DNA from: Mansonella perstans
Taxonomy: Eukaryota; Nematoda; Chromadorea; Rhabditida; Onchocercidae
Assembly: GCA_037074765.1 (NCBI GenBank)
Contig: JBAMDO010000074.1
Span: 1 to 64,000 of the forward strand
Length of the DNA stretch: 64,000 nt
Direction of reading: 5' to 3'
Under the pieces are notes generated by a model, which was not told the origin of the DNA, ran no database searches, and was given only the letters and a program-made list of their open reading frames with translations. Shown here in pieces: positions 60,073 through 64,000 of this stretch. Within the stretch, counting starts at the first letter, position 1. Every line of letters starts with the position of its first letter. The translations under genes and the position numbers were made by a program.

Positions 60073-63000
60073 TTATTCAAATGCAATTCGTACGAAAAGT
60101 GTGGCACATTCGTCCACTGTACGCAAACTGCCCGTATTCAATCGTACATGTGAATAGCCTAAATATTGTTCTGTATGAGCGTTGCTTTGACCACCAAAAC
60201 AAACCAGGGATTTTGTTTCTTCAGGACAGTGTATTAGTTGATGTGAAGCGACGTATATAGCATATAATATGCTTAGGTCTTACAACAGGAAAAGAGAGAT
60301 TGCTAATGCTGGTTGTTACATCATTTCATTTAAGTTAATAACTGGTTAAAACTGGTTATTTTATATCGATGGACCCTAAAATTTTGGAATGGAGATGAAG
60401 TTTCAAACCTGCACGAATACTTTTTACTGGAATTGTATATTCACCAATAAAATCATTTGCTGAAGTTGAATCGAAGTCTTTCACACAGAAACGGAGCAAT
60501 GCAAGGTCAGGGAAATGAAGCGGAAATGTGAATGTCTCGTTGAACTGTGGATTAAAGCTTAAACTCAAAAACACTTGGACAACGACAAATCTACAGAATA
60601 GATTTTTTTTCCACAAACAACTAATACAAAAGAACAAGGAGTTTAAAACTTGTAAATTAGTCAAATCATTTCAGAACTGCAATTTCCAGGACAAGCGGAA
60701 ATAACGAATAACGCTTTGCTAATTTTTTCAATCAAACAAACAAACCATGCTCATCATTCATTGAGAAAAAAATTTTGGTAGAAACACGTACCCGTTATTA
60801 CGGATGGTCTTTGTCCGGAACTTTCGGGAATCGGCCGGAATTCCAAAGACTTCAACAGTCACGTATGGATCGATAACATCGTTTACTTGGGATGTCATGG
60901 GTAAATATTGCCCACTTATGACCTAAAACAAAAAGAAATATTATGGATGTTAGTTTATGCATCATGTTTCATTATATTTTATTTATGATAATCTTTTATG
61001 GTTTCAAAGCATTTCGGCCTCTAGAAAAACTGAAACTGGATATTTGCTAGAAGCAATTAAATCAACTCTTTGCAAAAAAGCATATCCTACATTAGAACCA
61101 CACATTTTTATTAATCAAATAAATGTAAACTGCTAACATAACTAGTTATAATCAGAATCGTATTAACAATCATGACAAGTGGGAAAAGTAGCCTACTCCA
61201 ACTCGAAGAGTTGTTACAACTGTACTCGACACTTCAGGCATACGCGGATCTAAAGAACGAAAGAATTTGATTTTGCATGAAGTTTATATATATCCATTTA
61301 GCTCACATTATTTACTAGTGGATAAATGGGGCCTATAAAACGAAAGATGTAAAAGTTTATCTACATTTCTTTAGCCTCTGAATTTCGGTGCCTTCCAAAT
61401 CTTTCGAATGAAGAATAAATACTACCTCGATTTCTATGCAGTTTGAGGTACACTCAACGCTCCGAATCTTTACAAGCTACTCGTATTTACTGCCACCCCT
61501 AAATCCTTATATTTATAAAACTACACTTAAAAAACCAACCAAATCCATCAATGAGTGTCTTTGATTTAAGCACATAACCACAATTGCCGTTAGTTCGAAA
61601 TAGGCCATTAACTAAATCGAGATATTCCCCTGCAGTCTGCAAATTCATTGCGACCGACTGTATACCGCAAATCCATGAAGGGATGGGATCCATATTGCTT
61701 GAATCCTGTCGCAAACCCTTCGGAAACGATTTCACAAACCTTTTTGATGTATAAACGGCAAGCGAATAACCGCTTTTCATATAGTTTGTAACCTTGTTTT
61801 CGGATAAGGAAGAAGAACCATCCATTGGATCTGAAGATAATTAACTTCAATTTTTATAATTTTGGTTACTGAATGAATTCCAGAATCACTGTAATTTACC
61901 AAAACAAATATTTCGCTTGCAGACTTAGAACTAAAGCATCTGCTAGATACCAAACTTGAAGACAGCCTACGCTTAAAAATGAAAAATAAAAACTGACGTT
62001 CATCGATATCTTCGAAGATATTGCGCGAAAGTTTAACAGATGGCATCGATATCAGTTGAGAAAATTCTGGGTCAAGTTTGATAGCATCTTTATTTTCTCT
62101 GTCGTCTTGAACTATTTCGTCACTATCTTGATCAAATTTCTGATCAGGACCTTGTTCTGATTTCAATTTTTTGCCGCGCAACAAATACTTGTATTTCAAA
62201 GTATTTGGAGAAGGTAAAGGTTGAGAAGCTCCATTTGTGGGACGCATGTATATTTTGTCACCTAACACCTAAATGAATATACTGGAGAAATGTATAGAAA
62301 AAAAAAAGAGTAAAAGGAAAGAATGAATACTTCAAGTGAAAGCGAATATAGATACTTTAAATCAGAAAGCAATACAAATATATAAAGCCTTTTTCAGAAT
62401 CAGAACTAACTTCCTTAAAAATACGTGACATTGCCTTCTGCTGCGGTAAGCCAACATGATTCTCTATAGTCAGTATCACCGGATAAGGGTTTGTCTTGAA
62501 GGCGTACGCATTAATTTCTTTCAATACATTCTTTAAAGTGATCGTTCTGATAAACGTACGCTTATGCGTAATACATGGCTCTCCTTCTTCACCATCGAAA
62601 ACATCTACTGAATTACATAAAATTTAATTTTAGATTTGAAAATGCATGCAATCACTGCAATTAGAGCTTAGTAAAGTCTAGAGTAAAAATGATAATAATA
62701 CAAACATTCTAAAAGCCGTACACCCTTTTTTAGCGCGTTGATATAACCCTCAACAGTTGCTTCACCCTTCATTTGCAATCCAGTGAGATAGGTATTATGA
62801 CTTGAGTTGACGTAATAATGGCTCAGCGTATGATCCATGTCCTGGAAAACTGCTTCATGCCCAGGTTTCATGATGTTGCCCCATTTACCAAGGAGTAACC
62901 AACGAAAACCTGAAAATGATTCAGGATTCTTACAAAGACTATAATAATGATTCAGAGTTATGCAACTGATCTTCATTTGAATCGCAACATAAATTTTTTA

Positions 63001-63705
63001 ATGAATTCTCTGTTTGGCTATCAGTCTTCGATTATGCCCAGTGTTGTTTTTAAAAAAAAGTTTCCAAATATTCAGCAAATCACATCATAAAGGATCACAA
63101 GTTATATCACTCTTCATTAAGCAACTGATAAGACTGATAGTCGAATCATGTAGTATATAACAGTAATTAAACTGCTAACAGTAGTGAAAGTTTAACAGTA
63201 ATTAAACTACTTTTTAAGATAATTAATCCAATGAATGAGGCGAAATGGCATGCAAGATTCATAATGTGATACCTATTGGTCCAAGTATTTTTACGCTTTG
63301 CTTTGCTGTTTCGAAATTATCGATGATTGATGCAGCCTTTTTTTCATCAATATCATCAAACTGTAAATATGCTATTGATGAAATCATTTTCTACCTGAAC
63401 CATATGTTTTCTTTTCGATATATGAAAAAAGCTCAACACATATGCACTCTCTTGAAACTGTATACCGCACTTTCAATTTTTCAATAAATCGAAAAGAAAA
63501 ATATATATACCAAGTATCCCCGAAATACCTGTTGTTCGACTGTCAAAAATGTTTTTAAGTCGAAAATAGACAAAGCTGGATCATTGGTTGCACTGAACAT
63601 CCTCATTGCATGCTTCAGATCTGGACGCTCTGTTAGGTGCGAGAAAAAGTTAAGGAATTCATTTTCATCTAGTTGCCCATCATTTTTACCAGAAGAATCT
63701 ATTTG
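60073..63705 (-). CDS. Phosphoinositide phospholipase C, delta-type (5' end outside the window)
   Basis: Ten exons: 63705-63529, 63360-63273, 62909-62706, 62607-62411, 62268-61998, 61830-61540, 61249-61203, 60922-60792, 60557-60409 and 60158-60073 (TAA). All phases agree; 546 aa of the C-terminal part. The enzyme splits PIP2 into diacylglycerol and IP3, driving calcium signalling at the membrane. Domains: EF-hand region (DSSGKNDGQLDENEF); X box with catalytic HYYVNSSHNTYL, then ELDVFDG and the second His in THKRTF and ILTIEN, so all X-box catalytic residues look intact; an acidic X-Y linker of about 90 residues; Y box (FPKGLRQDSSN, NGNCGYVLKS); and a C2 domain (LRVISGQYLPM, IDPYVTVEVFG, FNPQFNETFTF) ending in ATLFVRIAFE. 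Lack of SH2 domains in the linker and of a long C-terminal extension points to the delta class. The PH domain and start lie to the right. Confidence 0.92.
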
Positions 63706-64000
63706 CTGAAAGAGTTAAAACACTATCGGCATTCCATGAAAATTCAAAAACACCAGGCAGCAAATTGATTTGCAAGTACGATGAATTTAACATACAAAAC
63801 AAACATCAATTTGGATATCTCCTCAAACATTATCTCCTCAAATTCGATTCAAAAATGTTCAAAGATTGTGAAGAACAATCATATAGAGAAACGGATGCGA
63901 ACTCAACTAACGCAAATCTGGAGAAAAAAGAATGGATTTGGGCATTAATCATTCATTTATGAGCCATTTGAAAAATGACCGTGTACAAAGCACGCGCATA

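Noticed and set aside
60355..60408. In-frame extension of the PLC C2 exon to a TAA (ending in SKILGSIDIK)
   Set aside because: A GT donor at 60408 joins in phase to exon 60158-60073, which restores the conserved PLC ending ATLFVRIAFE.
1..64000. CRISPR arrays, prokaryotic operons, rRNA and tRNA genes
   Set aside because: The tandem repeats present have no unique spacers of constant length; genes are intron-rich and nuclear eukaryotic. Scanning by eye for tRNA B-box sequences gave no convincing cloverleaf; a covariance-model search would be needed to exclude tRNAs fully.

Overview
The window looks like nuclear chromosomal DNA of a parasitic nematode, most probably a filarial worm (Onchocercidae). 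Evidence seen: strongly AT-rich DNA with many homopolymer and microsatellite runs; genes split into many short exons with compact GT..TTTCAG introns; consensus TTTCAG-type acceptors a few bases upstream of several start codons, as expected for spliced-leader trans-splicing; a decayed copy of mitochondrial nad4-cox1; and a decayed fragment of a bacterial-type purB best explained by transfer from a Wolbachia-like endosymbiont. The species assignment is inference. Exon structures were read by hand from splice signals, reading phase and protein-family similarity.

Layout. 1-16.6 kb: no gene found; repeats, a 185-bp inverted-repeat element and 3 x 43 bp tandem repeats. 16.6-20.1 kb (-): 11-exon hexokinase-family protein of 449 aa whose sugar-site residues persist but whose ATP/phosphate motifs are broken. 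20.1-23.2 kb: intergenic with CA microsatellite and 33-bp repeats. 23.2-26.7 kb (-): SLC17-like major facilitator transporter. 28.1-28.8 kb (-): unknown 243-aa ORF. 31.3-33.9 kb (-): TIMMDC1-like complex I assembly factor, with the mitochondrial insertion in its last intron. 36.3-36.8 kb (-): small three-helix membrane protein. 40.2-42.9 kb (+): 9-exon coiled-coil protein of 383 aa. 44.2-44.9 kb: Wolbachia-like DNA (purB fragment, hairpin, small ORF) touching the stop codon of the next gene. 44.9-46.3 kb (-): 277-aa acidic, Ser-rich protein. 48.6-53.2 kb (-): 13-exon acyl-CoA-dehydrogenase-family protein (599 aa, VLCAD/ACAD9-like architecture) lacking the catalytic glutamate. 54.2-58.8 kb (+): DNAJC2/zuotin/MPP11 homologue (588 aa, 11 exons). 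60.1 kb to the right edge (-): delta-type phosphoinositide phospholipase C, its 5' part outside the window.

The genes do not form an operon or a single pathway. Two (TIMMDC1-like and ACAD9-like) belong to families that in animals assemble mitochondrial complex I. The ACAD-like and DNAJC2 genes are divergent and share a 1-kb promoter with a dense cluster of GATA-type sites. Most interesting are the two probable pseudoenzymes (hexokinase-like and ACAD-like), the mitochondrial insertion inside a mitochondrial-assembly gene, and the bacterial insertion that may supply the stop codon of a host gene.
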